This document shows, one piece after another, positions 10,445 to 23,355 of a DNA stretch of 64,000 bases. Source of the stretch: Lotus japonicus (Eukaryota; Streptophyta; Magnoliopsida; Fabales; Fabaceae); contig NC_080043.1 of the NCBI RefSeq assembly GCF_012489685.1, positions 35,355,127 to 35,419,126 on the forward strand, written 5' to 3'. A program made the position numbers and the translations under genes. The notes under the pieces are model-generated. The model saw only the letters and a program-made list of their open reading frames with translations. It searched no databases and was not told where the DNA came from. The first letter of the stretch is position 1, and every line of letters begins with the position of its first letter.

Positions 10445-11500
10445 TATGAGAGACTTAGCTCATTTCTTCTGGAAAATGAGTTTGTAAGGGGTAAAGTTGA
10501 GACAACTCTCTTTTTCAAATCTTACAAAGATGATATTCTGATTGTGCAAATTTATGTTGATGATATTGTATTTGGTTATGCTAATCCCTCTCTTTGCAAG
10601 GAATTTTCTAAGTTAATGCAGGCTGAATTTGAAATGAGTATGATGGGAGAACTCAAGTATTTTCTGGGAATTCAAGTAGATCAACAACCAGAAGCAACGT
10701 ACATTCACCAAAGTAAATATACTAAAGAACTTCTGAAGAAGTTCAACATGTCAGAATGTACTCCATCCAAGACACTAATGCATCCTACATGCATTCTGGA
10801 GAAAGAAGATACAAGCTCAAAGGTTTGTCAGAAGCTCTATCATGGTATGATAGGCTCTCTTCTCTATCTGACTGCTTCCAGGCCATATATTCTGTTTAGT
10901 GTACACTTATGTGCTCGTTTCTAATCACATCCTAGAGAAACTCACTTAACTGCCGTTAAGAGAATTCTCAAATATCTGAAAAGTTCCACTTACATAGGCT
11001 TGATGTATAAAAAGACATCAGAGTAAAAGCTTTCAGGTTATTGTGACGCTGATTATGCTGGAGATAGAACAGAAAGGAAGAATACTTCTGGAAATTGTCA
11101 ATTTATGGGAAGTAACTTAGTCTCATGGGCAAGCAAGAGGCAATCTAAAATTGCACTATCTACTGCATAGGCAGAATATATCTCAGCTGCTATTTGTAGC
11201 ACTCAGATGCTCTAGATGAAACATCGGTTAGAAGATTGTCAAATCTTTGAGAGAAATATCCCAATCTATTGTGACACCACCGTTGTTATTTCTCTAAGTA
11301 AGAATCATATCTTACATTCAAGGGCCAAGCACATTGAGTTAAAGTATCACTTTATTAGAGACTATGTTCAGAAGGGCGTACTTCTTCTGAAGTTTGTGGA
11401 TACTGATCATCAATGGGCATATATCTTTACAAAGCCCTTAGCAGAGGATAGATTTAAGTTTATCCTGAAAAATATGAATATGGACTTGTGTCCAGTATGA
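10445..11500 (+). pseudogene. Sirevirus A reverse transcriptase C-terminal part and RNase H
   Basis: Continues the same frame after the TGA. It holds the catalytic YVDD (about 10553-10564), LKYFLGIQVD, and RNase H blocks (YCDADYAGD, ALSTA-AEY, SKNHILHSRAKHIELKYHFIRD). Besides 10442 there are in-frame stops at 10922, 11024, 11168 and 11213, but no frameshift over about 1 kb, so point decay dominates. Pol ends near 11500. The 450 bases to the envelope-like ORF contain nothing I can assign. Confidence 0.9.
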
Positions 11501-11947
11501 AGATGGATCAAATCCTCTGACAATGATACTTCTACCCTTTGTCAGAAGCTGTATAGTTCAGAAGGTTACTTAATGAGAAGATGGGTACCCATTGGTATTC
11601 CTTCTGTGATAAGACATTAAACGCGTGTTAGATTTATTCTGATGCCTCGTTCCTTGTGCCTCTTGGGAATTTCTGTTGTAATGATCACATCTACTTAATT
11701 ATCCACCTCTTATTATTAGTAGTTATTGCGTATTATTGCTACATTAAATTTTGGTCGTTGATTTTTACTTTTGTCTTTTGGTTTTTCAACTACTCAACGG
11801 TTACCTTTCAAAACCACTATTTACCCACTTTGCACACACGTTCCCATCACTTCTCTCATTCACACAAGTTTTCAAAACTCTTAGTATTTAAAAATCCTCT
11901 TCATTCTCTCTCTTGTTCTTCATCCCTCTCTACCCAAAGCCTTCATC
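11501..11947 (+). other. Intergenic spacer between pol and the envelope-like ORF of A
   Basis: AT-rich; no coding frame related to the element. Its right part (about 11780-11947) is C/T-rich with TTTAAAAATCC-type sequence, which could serve a subgenomic or spliced mRNA leader; that is inference. Confidence 0.4.
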
Positions 11948-14808
11948 ATGTCTCAATTCAACTCCTCTGATCCATAAGAACAAGTTGCACTTGAGCATTT
12001 GGCTGAATTCATTGCCGAAGAGAAGGCAGAAAAGGCTGCCGCTGAAGGAACTTCAAGGTTTCCAACAATGGTTGTTGGACTTCCCACCGGGCAATCTGCA
12101 CCAAGGGAAACCTCTCAACCCAGAAATCAAGAACAACAAGAAGAAGAGATCGACATGGAAGATGATGAGAAAGGGATTCCAATCACTGAGAGGACTGCTG
12201 TTGTCCACTGCACGTTCAAGGTTGTAGAACTTACTGTTCTCAAGGAACTGATGGTGGATTTTGAGAATTTGGCTGCCAACGGCATCGACATCCGTCCTGA
12301 GATGGAAGCTCAAGGATGGAAAGGGTATTTTGATAGACTAACTGGACCAATCTATGAGAAGTTGGTCAAGGTGTTCTGGAAGCACGCTGAGTGTGATGAT
12401 TATCTTGTCGTCTCACACATCCTGGGAAGGAAGATCGTCATCTCTGAGAAGTCCATTTCCTTATTCTGGGAATGAAGTTTGTTGAAGGAAGAAGATTCCA
12501 GAATGTGGACAACAAAATGACAAAGATTAGGACAATAGTGAACCTAGAGTTGTTTGTATACTGGGAAAAAAAGAAGACGGAGTACAAGTCAAGTGATCTT
12601 CGTCTAGCTCTGAGGGTATGGCACAAAATCATACTTTTCTGCATCAACCCCAGAACGCTGACAAGTTCTTCTAACTACATCAACGCAACCCAGAAGTTGA
12701 TGATTTTTCTCATCAAGGAGAAAAAGGAGTTGTATCTACCATTCTTCAACTTCACATATCTGAAGGAGTGCATCAGGAAGTCCAGAACCACCAGTGGTGA
12801 GAAGAAGACCGCCATCTATTACATACCCTTTGGCAAAAACCTCTCTGACATCTTTGTGGAGAGTGGGCTGGTCCAAGATCTGATTGACACTGGCTGCACA
12901 GAAGATCTGAATGTTACTACTGGAGAAGCATTCAACGTGAAGAATATGAAGAAAATGAAGTTGGTGACAACCGTGGCTGTTACTCCTTCTGATGAGTCGC
13001 AGGAGCAAATCATTCAAAAGAGGATCTCCATTGATGATTATCCTCTTTGGACAAAGCCGGATGCTCCAAATGCAATCATGGAGTATGTCAATCTTCTAAG
13101 GGAGCAAGGACTTGATGTGGATTTTGAATATTTCTTCAACACTCTTCCAGAATGTCCTCTTGACATGTCAAGACCTCAACCCAAGACGAGGCATCAAGAT
13201 TTAGATTCTGAATCTGAGAAGAAGCCCAAGAAAAAGAAGGCCAAGAAGATCAAGACAGAAACAAAGGCTGTCAATCATCATCCATCTCAGAATCGAGCTC
13301 CAAGGATCACCAGATCCTCTGCCAAAGAATCAAGTAAGCCTATTGTTGTTACTTCTACTCCTTCCACTATTATGAATGTTAATGCAATTCCTACTTCTGC
13401 CCCTTCACAAACACTCCCTCCTTTTTCTGCTCCTCTTATTCCAAAATACCATTCCCTCACAACTTCTACCATTTCTACATCTGCAATTTCCACCATTGCT
13501 ACAACAGTCACAACCACCTCTGAACAACACCTTCCTCCACCTCCTAAACCAGACCTTCTAGATCGCATTCGCCAAACATCATCTGCACCAACTCCTCCAA
13601 TCATCCAACTCACCTACCCAAATACCTCAGATCAACCTCAAACATCTTCTCCTATAAACAAATCCTCCACTGAAAGAGAATTCCAACAAGTTATGAAAGA
13701 AAGAACTTCTGTACCTTCAGACACCATCGTTAATCCTATTCCACACACCTCTCATATTTTCAGCCCCATACCACAAAATGTTGTGTTTCCTCCATTCTCT
13801 TCTGAATCATCTAAAGTCTCGTTATCTGGATATTCCACAGTTAACTCCAGAGACCTTTCCTTTTCAAACTCTGAGATCCAACCCATTCCAGATCAGACCA
13901 CTTATGATCAGGTAACTCAGAAGTTGCCTCCAACTTCTGAAGCAGAAACTTCTGCCCAATATGCTTCTGAGGCAACCAGTTCTAACCATGCTGCAACCAC
14001 CCAACCCTCCCCTCAACCAAATCTTCCAATCATTCCCTACACCTATCCAGAACCAACCCACCTTCTGGAATGCATTAATGTTTTTAATGATAGGGCAACA
14101 ACAAGGCTGAGGAACCTTTATGCTATCACTGACTCAAGTGAGAAGCCAAACTGCGTGGATGCACAATGGGAAACATTTTGTGAATGGATGCAAAGTCACA
14201 TTCAGGACATGCTCGAGTTTTCTGAACATTGACAGATTTGACCGGGTTGAAGCTGCCAGGGTGAAGAGAGAAGCTTTGAATGGAAGAAGGCAAGAACTTC
14301 TGGAATCCAAACTGTTTGAAAATCTGAGAGAGGCGGTTCAGAATACAAGGAACAGGGAAGAACACTCTGAAGAGGCCATGGCAAAGAGATCGAAAGCTGA
14401 AGCTGAGGAAGCTGCACTTGAGAAACTAGTAGCTCAAGCCGAAGAGCTTGCTAGAGCTGCTGCTGTCAGAGTTGAGGCTTCCAAGATTGAGGCCGCCAAG
14501 AAAGAAGTTGCTCGCTTAGAAGCCCTGGAAAATGATGCTAAGTTGGAAGCTGAAGTTGCTACCTTGAAGGCCCAAGCACTTGCTTCTGCTTCTGCATCTG
14601 CTTCTGATCCTGTTGTAAGTTCTGCTATGAGCGCTACTTCTGTTCCGGGAACATCGTCATTTCAAGCTGCACAATTGGCTTCTGCTCAACATGATCTTTC
14701 AGCGCTTGCCTCAAGAACATCGTCATTGAAGAGCAAACTGCGTTTAATCATAATATGCAGAAGATGATGGATATCATTCTGAAAAGGCTCCCATATCCAA
14801 AACCCTAG
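11948..14808 (+). pseudogene. Envelope-like third ORF of Sirevirus A (broken)
   Basis: A long ORF 3' of pol, the feature that marks Sireviruses; its role is unproven in any plant element. The start at 11948 (MSQFNSS) is followed by a TAA at 11975. The readable frames are 11999-12473, 12472-14232 and 14120-14767, then a further shift reaches a TAG at 14806. Layout: an Ala/Glu-rich start, a folded-looking domain (about 12180-13140), a long Pro/Ser/Thr-rich linker (about 13270-14050), then an Ala/Glu/Lys coiled coil (about 14240-14590). I see no convincing signal peptide or membrane segment, so 'envelope-like' is a positional name only. Confidence 0.78.
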
Positions 14809-15496
14809 TCTCTTAGGATTTACTTCTATTTTATTTTTTTCTTCTGATGTTTTCAAGTTTTTCTCTTTATGTTATGATTTTCATTATATATATACAAGTT
14901 TTTGCTTCTGACTCTTTTCTTCTGTTATTTTCTTATCTAATCTTGTGAACTTAGTCCTTTTCTCAGGGGGAGTACCTAGTACTTCAACGCTAAGTTTTTC
15001 ACACTCTTTGTCCTTTTTGCTTATGACAAAAAGGGGGAGAACAACACCTAGTTTTTGATGTGTTAATTTTTATTTTGGAGAATTTAAAGTGATCAATCGT
15101 TATGACTATAGATCTTTCATGAGGCAACAACAAGGAATACATTTCACTTCTTCTGAAGTGATCATATTCTCCGATCTTTTAATAGTTCTAATACTCCAAT
15201 GCTTATACTTTTATGTTAAACTACTAAATGCCTAACCCTGATCGATATATCACTCTGATCACTTTATCTAATTTAGCTCAGAATCTAGACTATTCTAACG
15301 ATTTTATTAAGTCATAGATTCAAGGGGAGCTTAGCTCAGAATCAAGCTCATTACTTGGATTCAGAAAGAGCTATATAAACTATACACATCAGGATAAGTT
15401 TAACTCTGATACCTTAAACTCCGAGTGTATTCAGTTTATTGTTTAAGAATCGTTCATCAAAATACTTAGTTTTGTCATCATCAAAAAGGGGGAGAT
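14809..15496 (+). promoter_or_regulatory. Sirevirus A 3' untranslated region with repeated polypurine tracts
   Basis: Several purine tracts of the AGGGGGAG type occur: about 14965-14973, 15030-15040, 15324-15332 and, abutting the LTR, AAAAAGGGGGAGAT at 15483-15496. The last is the likely plus-strand primer for the 3' LTR. Multiple conserved tracts in this zone are a known Sirevirus trait. The same tracts, inverted, are seen in element B, where they are duplicated. Confidence 0.75.
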
Positions 15497-18400
15497 TGTA
15501 AGACCAAGATTTGGTCATGTGGTACAACTCTATGTTTTGATGATAACAAGTTTATTATTTATGTATGAAAAATTAGGGTACTCTAACGTTTGTCTTTTAA
15601 GTGTGTGACAAACAGGTTCTGATTCTGACTCAAACACATATATATCAGAAGTTAAAGATCCAAGAGTAACCAATGAAACGCTTCTGCAATCACTACGTTC
15701 TTCTAAACGGTAGTAAATGCTTCAGATGTTCTGAAGATTAAAGCTCTGATGTGGACTCTGTAACGCCCCAATTTCTCGAGGGTCACTTTAGTAACCTTTT
15801 TCCAAAAACGTGTGTAAATTTTAACTGAAATAAAAACCTTTTCGAAACATTGCTTACAAATAAAAAGTTGTAACTTGAGAAGTAGACTGAATAATTCATT
15901 TTATTAATAAAAGCTTTGGAAGCGTACAATGATTCTTACAAATTACAACATAATGATTAAACTAGTGTTCGACCGCCCCCGAGCCAACACAACAAGAAGG
16001 TCTCTAGGTTAGGTTCGAACCCTATAAACAAACTCAGCTCACCCCCAAGTACAGACTCAATTATCACACTCAATACCCGACTCATAGGTCACGTGCCCTC
16101 CAAGGCCTCCTTCAGCGCACGCATCATATCGTCTCGCATCATCTGCTCTCGCCAATCCCATAGCTGAACCATCAGTCGCGCAGTCGATGTCTCGAGCCTT
16201 GCCATCGTCCACATCAAGCAGATATAGGGTCGCATCTCGACTGATCACACGCATGCTTGTTGTCTAGGCGTTAAGCGCCCCAAACAACAAACAACAAACA
16301 AGCAAACAAGCAAGGGTCAACTTCTAACACACACACATCATAAGTAAGGTATACTACCCTATCAATCACAAGTTCTTCACTAAGCTAACATCACAAATAT
16401 GGGGACTATATTAAGTTCTAAGGTTCACAAGTATAGGGAACTATCTCATAATTCTAAGTTTCACAAGTATAGGGAACTATCTCATAGTTTATTGTCAGTC
16501 AATGCTTGTGCATATGCATGAAGACGCTTTGGATATCCATAAGCCAATCCCTCATGGAAAGGCAGGACGAACACGACTCCACGATCGGGGTTGGACACCT
16601 CCAACGCACCGCTGCCCAACAGCTTGATGATCGGGGTTGGACCTCTCCAACGCACTGCCATTTCACGTTCGTCCTTTGTTCAGGTCCATCCCCTGAACGT
16701 CACCACTGACTAGCCCAGTCCAGGTCACCAGCCGTGGCCAACCAAGCCCAGTCCAGGTCACTTGGCCCACAAATGCATGTCATGCAAGTCAGTCATCGTC
16801 ACTAGGCCCTAAGCCCATCACGTTCATCTCTTATGAACAACATATCATCGCATAATAACTTGCATGCATAGCAATAAATATCGCTAACACCCTAGGCATA
16901 TAGGCATATTCATAATAACACTAGCTAGCATTTATTGCATCATCATATAGCATATCTAGCACATACATCATCAATAGTCCTAGCATCATGCTTGCTAACA
17001 ATCACAATCACAAACAATTTATCTAGGCCGAGGCCGAAGTGCCCTTACCTCAAAGGTACGCTTTCCTAGAAGTCTTGGGTTGCTCCTTGAAGCTAGATCT
17101 ACACTTGGAAATTTCCTACCAACGAACGGACAAAGTAACGTTACTAATCGGACAATCGAATCGATCATAAGCCCATCCCCTTGTTGATCACGAAATCCCC
17201 CCCCCCCCCAAAAAAGCTTGAAAATCCAAAATCATTTCTTTCATAAGATCAAACATTCTTTTCTAAAACATTTTGCTTGAAGATCATAAGAACACTTGAA
17301 GAACTTTCGAAGAAAAACATAATTTTCGCATAGATTCAATCCTCCCAAGATCAAAACCTCCTTTATAAAATCCTTTCTTGGAAGGTCATAAGAACAAAAT
17401 AAGAACATCAAGAACTTCTTTAAGAAAACCCTCAAATAGATAAACATTTCTAAGCAACTTGATTAAAATCATTCTCTTCTGGATTTGGCAGATCAGCTTA
17501 AGCTGCAACCACAGAGCATATTGAGAATGACCTTGCTCAAGGCTTAGAAATTAAACTAACCTAAGAACAAGAAAAATAAAATAAAGACAAGAGAGGGAGA
17601 GAGAGCTCACACAAATGCAGAGGAGAGGAGAGCTCTTGGTGTGAAGAAATGAGAGGGAGGAGCTCTCTATTTATAGTGAGAGGTGAGAGCAAAGCATTAA
17701 TTGCTTTTCTTCCTCTCCAAGTGAAGCCCATGCCGCCCCTTTCTTCAGCCCAACCCAGGGTTTCTAGAGCTTTCCAAGCTCCCCACATTTAGCCCTCAAA
17801 TTTAGGTTTATTTCCTAATTAAACCCCAAAAAAATTAGCATTTAAATCCCTAATTATTTAAAATAATTAAATCTGAATCACAAGGGTTTCCAATCAGATT
17901 TGGAGAGATCCTTGAAAGTTTTAAAAATTTAGAAATCAATCCCCCATCAAATAGAAAATCAAAGAATCAAATCCCTAATCTCTCTCCATCATAAAACCTA
18001 GCTAGAAAAGGAAATTTTTGCAAAAGTCTTCTTTTTCCTTCCTCCACAAGTCTTGGCCGACCACACACTCTCCATGCTCAGATTTTCACCAAAAATTTTT
18101 AAAATAATAATTTAAATAAAAACCCCAAAATAATTAATGCATTAAATGAACCATTTCCCTCCTAAATGCATCAAAACTTCAATTTTAAAATCAAAAATCC
18201 TCATCAATAATTTTTGGCTCCAAAAATTCGTGCAACAGCTCCATGATGCCTCAAAAATATTTTCAGAATTAATTTTGATATTAAACCATAGGTTAAAATT
18301 ATTTAAATGCATTTTATTTAAATAAAACCCCATTTTATTTAAATAAAACCTTCAAAAATAAAACCAAGGAATATTCTCTTCTAGAATATTCTTAAAATCA

Positions 18401-19662
18401 TGCCCAGCACCTCCCCATAAGGTGCGGCCCACGAAATCGTCATCGTCGACTCGATTCGCCAACTCATCGCTGCTGTCGGGTCGATTTTGACCTAAAAGTC
18501 GCCGTCGCCGAACCCTAGCAATATTATAGTCAGAATGCTCGTATCGTCGCGCTCATCAATGTCTAGAGGTTTCTAGGACTTAATATTGCTTCTAACAATT
18601 AATCACCTTTTTAAAAGACATAATATCACATATAGCACAAGCAATTCACAGAATATTATTTAATATTATTATTAAAATAGTATGCCCTAAAACCGGGTCT
18701 TACAGACTCTGTTAAGTTCAAGTGCTGAAGTTCTGAAGATCAGAAGTTCTGAGTGAACGGTCCAGAAGCTGAAGACTTAAAGATTCTGAAGTCCAAGAGT
18801 AAGCTGACAACCAAAACCAAAGTACTTCAAATTCTGAAGACCAGAAGTTCAGAATGAACGGTCCAGAAGCAGAAGTTCTGAAGGTCAGAGGATCCAAGCT
18901 TCCTTCTGACTCTGATCTCATTGCTTCATAAGTTCCAACACGAAACGTCGCCAAAGATTAGGAGTCAACTAGGCTAAGACAATGTCATTGTCAATAGTAC
19001 AAAAGCAAGTGTACTATTCTGACCGTCTTACCTACGATGATTAACCACAGCAGGTTCTGGAAATTCCAGAATTTCCCTCCAACGGATGGATTCTTTCAAC
19101 GGATACAAACCCTAAACCTTGGAGTATTTAAAGGCTGAAGATAGAAGAAATTGGCTAAGAAACTATTGTGCAATACAAGTGAAAACCTTCAAGCGAATAC
19201 CTTAGCAATATTTCTTCATTGTTCTTATTGTGTTTACCTTTGCTTGTTTAGAAGCATTTCTTTGTAAACCAAACCTTCTACAAACTATGTTTGTATTTTC
19301 CTTGAGATACCAATGAGGTCAGGATTCTTGAGAAGACTAAGACTGGTGTGTCTTAGTGTTGCTAGTTCTTAGATTTGTTAGTCACTGAGCAAGGTGTGCT
19401 AGTGCAGTTGTAACAATCTTTGAATAGTGGATTGCCTTCATTCTAAGAAGGAAGAAATCACCTTAACGGGTGGACTGGATTAACTTGAGTAATTTATCAA
19501 GTGAACTAGGATAAAATACTTGTGTGCTTTTCTCTTTCCTTTATCTCTTGCACCTTGTGTTATTTATACCGAGAAGATTTACCAAAATCTTAGAAGGAAA
19601 GCTTTAAAACTTCAAAACCCTATTCAACCCCCCCCCCCCATCTAGTGTTTTTCATACCTTCA
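15497..19662 (+). repeat. Sirevirus A 3' LTR, split by a solo LTR
   Basis: Starts TGTAAGACC after the polypurine tract and ends ...CATACCTTCA at 19662. Homologous to the LTRs of element B (inverted). Without the 2.95 kb insertion and one duplicated pentamer it is about 1215 bp. A C-run at 19629-19639 corresponds to the G-run in B LTRs. Confidence 0.88.
15759..18704 (-). mobile_element. Solo LTR of a Tekay-like gypsy element, 2.95 kb
   Basis: Begins TGTAACGCCCC and ends GGGTCTTACA, with exact 5-bp TSD GACTC on both sides (15754-15758, 18705-18709). The ends match the family ends seen at 24741, 38086 and 63683, including the GGTTACTAAAGTGAC motif close to the 3' end, but length and interior differ, so it is another subfamily. 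A TATA box lies at 17675-17668 (-) and a GTAAGGGCAC donor-like site near 17050 (-), parallel to the other LTRs. The small frame at 16057-16254 (-) sits where the others have their LTR ORF but shows no recognisable similarity. Confidence 0.9.
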
Positions 19663-19852
19663 TAAGCTTGGTCCTCCACACTACCCGGGCGGTGGTAAGG
19701 AGAAGGAGAAAGGACGACTTGGCCAATCTTCAAAGGAGACCGGTCATTGGGCGGTGGCGAGGCCGAATCGGTGGAGGTCGGGCTCGCCGTGCGAGAAGGG
19801 GGAGTCGGTGGAGCCCCTGGCTCGCCCTGTTGAGCAGAAGACTCTTTCTGAG

Positions 19853-21157
19853 TGTTGGTCAATCTGCAAGTGTACAAAATCTACCCGGTTTTAATTTATC
19901 GATCCACAGGGAATTGGAATGCGATTTCGGTTTAAGATTCAAGTTCAAGGTTAGAAAACAAATAAAATTCAGTTTTAAGGTTGACTGTTTGTTGAGGTAC
20001 TCAATTAACAGGCTAAAAAAGATAAGTGTGAAAAGATCAATGATGAGAATGCCTTGGGTTCTTGCACAACTAATTCAGTTTTAGTAAACCTATTCTACTC
20101 ACAAAGTGTTGATGCTATAATCTAAACAACTACCTATCGATGCCTCGCATAGGTAATACTCTCAAATCAAAGGATAAGCCCAATTCCTTGTGTACTTAAA
20201 CAATTGTTTGGGGCATTAAGTTTTCAATTTCAGATCAACACCCCTACCCTTCCTCTATTCCTAGTAGCAAGCACAGAAGGGGTAATCCCACAACAAGTCC
20301 CTAATCTATAACAAACTTCCGTTATGATTATAAAAAAGCATAAAGCTAGCACGCATTCAAGCTTAAAAGATGAAGCATAGTAATGAGATTCAAGGGTTTA
20401 CTCAGAAGATTCATGAATAGAAATAGGAATTATAACTAAAACATCAAGAGTCTTACAAAGAACCTAAAGCAAAGGGGGTTTAGCCAAGCATGGCTATAGA
20501 ATCCATACAAGAAAGAAAGGATAAAACCTGGAACATGGACTTGGAGAAAGCTTCTCCTCAAGCTCCAGAGCCTAACCCTACTTCTAACTTATTTAGGAAT
20601 GTATAGAAATGACAAAAATTACAAAAGAAATGACAAAAAGCCTATTTATAGGCAATTTGTGCGAACAGGGGCGCTCAAGCGCTGCACAGGGGCGCTTGAG
20701 CGCTCCCTAAACAGAAGCTGGCAAGAAGGTACTGGTTAGCTGGCGCCTGAGCGCTCAGCACCAGCGCTTGGGCGCTCAGCACCCTAACAAAAAAACTCTC
20801 CATCTTCTTGTAACTCCCTTTGAATGCCTCCATCAATTCTCCTAGCTCGTTGGCCTTCCCTCTTCATCAGTTATGATCTGAAATGCTTAGAGCCCAAGCT
20901 AAGGAATAAAAGCAAGAAACTCAAAGGGTTAAAAGCATAAAAGTCCTCACATTTAAGTAGAAAAAACATGCAAGTCCTAAATTTTCCTAAAATGCATAAA
21001 AGGTCCCTATAAAACTACGAAATTACCAAAACAAAGCACAAAAACTAATAAAGATAAAAATGCATGAGATTGCATGAAACACTACATTAGACTCAACAAA
21101 AAGACTCAAAACACACTAAGAAATGACCCTAAAAGCACTACTAAACAAGGGTCATCA
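19853..21157 (-). mobile_element. Solo LTR, Athila-like, 1305 bp
   Basis: Starts TGTTGGTCAATCTGC and ends GGGTCATCA on the + strand, flanked by CTGAG duplications (19848-19852, 21158-21162). A related start (GGTCAATCTGCAAGTG... ATCCACAGGGA) recurs at 59640-59718. The 'ATCCACAGGGA' block is common in plant Athila/Tat LTRs. A TATAAATA on the - strand near 20650 suggests - orientation. Lineage is tentative; solo-LTR structure is firm. Confidence 0.85.
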
Positions 21158-21441
21158 CTGAGCAAGCGTGGAGGTGGCGGCGGCGACGTTCACAGGGGCG
21201 GACTGGGCAATAATCTCGCTCTCCAGGCCCGCCGGGGCGGAGTTTTCAACTTGCGTGGCCTGTCTTTTGGGAAGAGGTTAGGAAATCCCGCCATCATCAT
21301 TCGCTAGGGGCGACTTCTCTTTCCCCCTTCAGCACTAAGAGTTGGCAGGGCTTGGGCGGCCCTCCTAGCAGCAAGGACGCGGAACAGCTAGGCATTGGAG
21401 AAATTCATGCTTCCTAACAAAAGAAAAGGGAAAGACACATT

Positions 21442-22612
21442 TGAAGGTGTGAAAAACGACTAGAAGGGGGGGGTTGAATAGAGTTTTCAATATAAAAACT
21501 TTCCCCTTAAGATTTAAAGTAAATCTTTTCAGTTTCTCTAAGATAGATGGTGCAGCGGATAAAGATAGAGAGAAGAGAAAAGCACACAAGTATTTTATCC
21601 TGGTTCACTTGATAAATCCCTCAAGCTAATCCAGTCCACCCGTTAAGGTGATTTCTTCCTTCTTAGAATGAAGGCAATCCACTAATCAGATAATTGTTAC
21701 AACTGCACTTGAAACCTACAAGTGACTAACAATACACTGACTTAGCTATCACTAAGATTCACTCTCTTAGTCTTCTCTAGGATCCGATCAACCTTGATCT
21801 CCTAAAGGAATCACCACTAAGATTCACTCTCTTAGTCTTCTTAAGGATACTGACCTACCCGGTCCCTTAAGGAAAATCAAACAACTGTTTGAGGTTGGTG
21901 TTTACAAAGGTTTGCTTCTAAATAAGCTGAGTGTAAACCAAATAAGAATAGATGAAGAAAGTAGAGGCTTGAATCTTTTCTTGTATTGCAGCTCTTGATT
22001 TCTCTCACTCTTCTTTCTTCTTTTCTTCAGCCTTTTATAGTCCAAGGTGCAAAGGATATTTCTGTTGAGAGAATATGACCGTTGGAGGGCATTTCTGGAA
22101 CTTCCAGAACCTGCTGTGGCTGAACCTTGGTAGGTAGGCTATTCAGAATAGTACACTGCTCTTGTACTACTCGATAGAGACATTTGCCTTTAACCATTGA
22201 CTTCTTATCAGAGTTATGCTTCGTGTTGGAACTTGTGAAGCTTGGTGATCAGAGTCAGAGGGATGCTTGGATCCTCTGACCTTCGTAACTTCTGCTTCTG
22301 GACCTTCAGAGCTTCTGAACCTTCAGAGCCTCTGGTCCCTCAGAGCTTCTGGTCTTCAGATCTTCTGATCCTCAGATCTTCTGATCTTCTGATCCTCTGA
22401 TCCTCAGATCCTCTGATCCTCAGATCCTCTGATCTTCAGATCCTCTGATCTTCAGATCCTCTGACGAATATATCTTCTGGTGTCAGAATCAGAACCTGTT
22501 TGTCAAAACACTCAAGACATACATTAGAGTATCATAGTTGTTCATCCACAAATAAATACTTGTTATCATCAAAACATAGAGTTGTACCACATGACCAAAT
22601 CTTGATCTTACA
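21442..22612 (-). repeat. Sirevirus B 3' LTR
   Basis: 1171 bp, from TGAAGGTGTG to ...GATCTTACA on the + strand; next to it on the right lies TCTCCCCCTTTTT, the complement of the polypurine tract. It contains a short tandem array based on CTCTGATCCTCAGAT (about 22350-22465). Confidence 0.93.
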
Positions 22613-23142
22613 ATCTCCCCCTTTTTGATGATGACAAAACCATGTATTTTGATGAACAACTCTAAACAAATAAACTGAATACACTCAGAGTATAAGGTAT
22701 CAGAGTTAAAACTTATCCTGATGTGTATAGTTTATCTTGCTCCTTCTGAATCCAAGACTCGTGCTTGATTCTGAGCTAAGCTCCCCCTGAATCTAATACT
22801 TAATATCAACGTTAGCTGAGCTAAAAAATATAGGAGTTGTCAAGATACTATAAGTTCTCCCCCTTTTTGTCATAAGCAAAAAGAATGAAGGTGGGAAAAA
22901 ATAGTAGTTTATCTTGCTCCTTCTGAATCCAAGACTCGTGCTTGATTCTGAGCTAAGCTCCCCCTGAATCTAATACTTAATATCAACGTTAGCTGAGCTA
23001 AAAAATATAGGAGTTGTCAAGATACTATAAGTTCTCCCCCTTTTTGTCATAAGCAAAAAGAATGAAGGTGGGAAAAAATAGTAAGAGCATAAGACGAAAT
23101 ACTCCCCCTCAGAAGGAATACCAAGGGATACTTGGCTTCTGA
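22613..23142 (-). repeat. Sirevirus B polypurine zone with a perfect 177-bp tandem duplication
   Basis: 22728-22904 is repeated without a visible difference at 22905-23081. Each unit contains two CCCCCT-type polypurine complements (AGCTCCCCCTGA and TCTCCCCCTTTTTG), so the element carries five purine tracts before its 3' LTR. The remainder is the 3' untranslated region. Confidence 0.9.
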
Positions 23143-23355
23143 TTAGCATATCTTCTGATGAGAGCAGAAGTGTGGTTCTGGTGACATCTCCGTTCTGGAC
23201 AAAATTTCATCTTCAGATACTCCAGAATGAGAAGCTAGGAACCTACTCTTCTTCTGATGACGCAAGTCAGAAGTTGTAGTAGCATCTTCTGATGTTGTTG
23301 CTTCTGGTTCGTCAAGTTCTGAGTCTTTGTTTCTTTCTGAAACGGTCATGCTCAT
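23143..23355 (-). pseudogene. Integrase-RT linker remnant of Sirevirus B
   Basis: The frame contains DSELDEPEATTSEDATTTSD and QKKSRFLASH, which align with the acidic linker of element A (about 9740-9870). It is the only pol fragment left downstream of the protease motif, so a deletion removed the integrase core on one side and RT to the envelope-like ORF on the other. Confidence 0.75.

Larger units (their letters stand above)
1..19662 (+). mobile_element. Sirevirus-type Ty1/copia retrotransposon A, 5' end outside window
   Basis: A decayed element read on the + strand: gag C-terminal part (1-649), protease to RNase H (about 8350-11500), an envelope-like third ORF (11948-14808), a purine-rich 3' untranslated stretch, and a 3' LTR (15497-19662). 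A third ORF downstream of pol and repeated polypurine tracts before the 3' LTR are hallmarks of the Sirevirus/Maximus lineage. It is interrupted by element D (650-8343) and by a solo LTR (15759-18704). It lies inside Tat-like element C, whose antisense ORF resumes at 19663. The 5' LTR and first part of gag lie left of the window, so its target-site duplication cannot be checked. Confidence 0.9.

Noticed and set aside
16057..16254. 65-codon frame in the 15.8-18.7 kb solo LTR as a homolog of the LTR ORF
   Set aside because: Position is similar but no residue block matches; too short to claim.
19620..19877. 85-codon - strand frame as a separate gene
   Set aside because: It spans an LTR edge and the start of another LTR; only its middle is the continuation of the antisense ORF of element C.
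21074..21307. 77-codon + strand frame
   Set aside because: Crosses the boundary of the Athila-like solo LTR at 21157 and runs opposite to the real antisense ORF.
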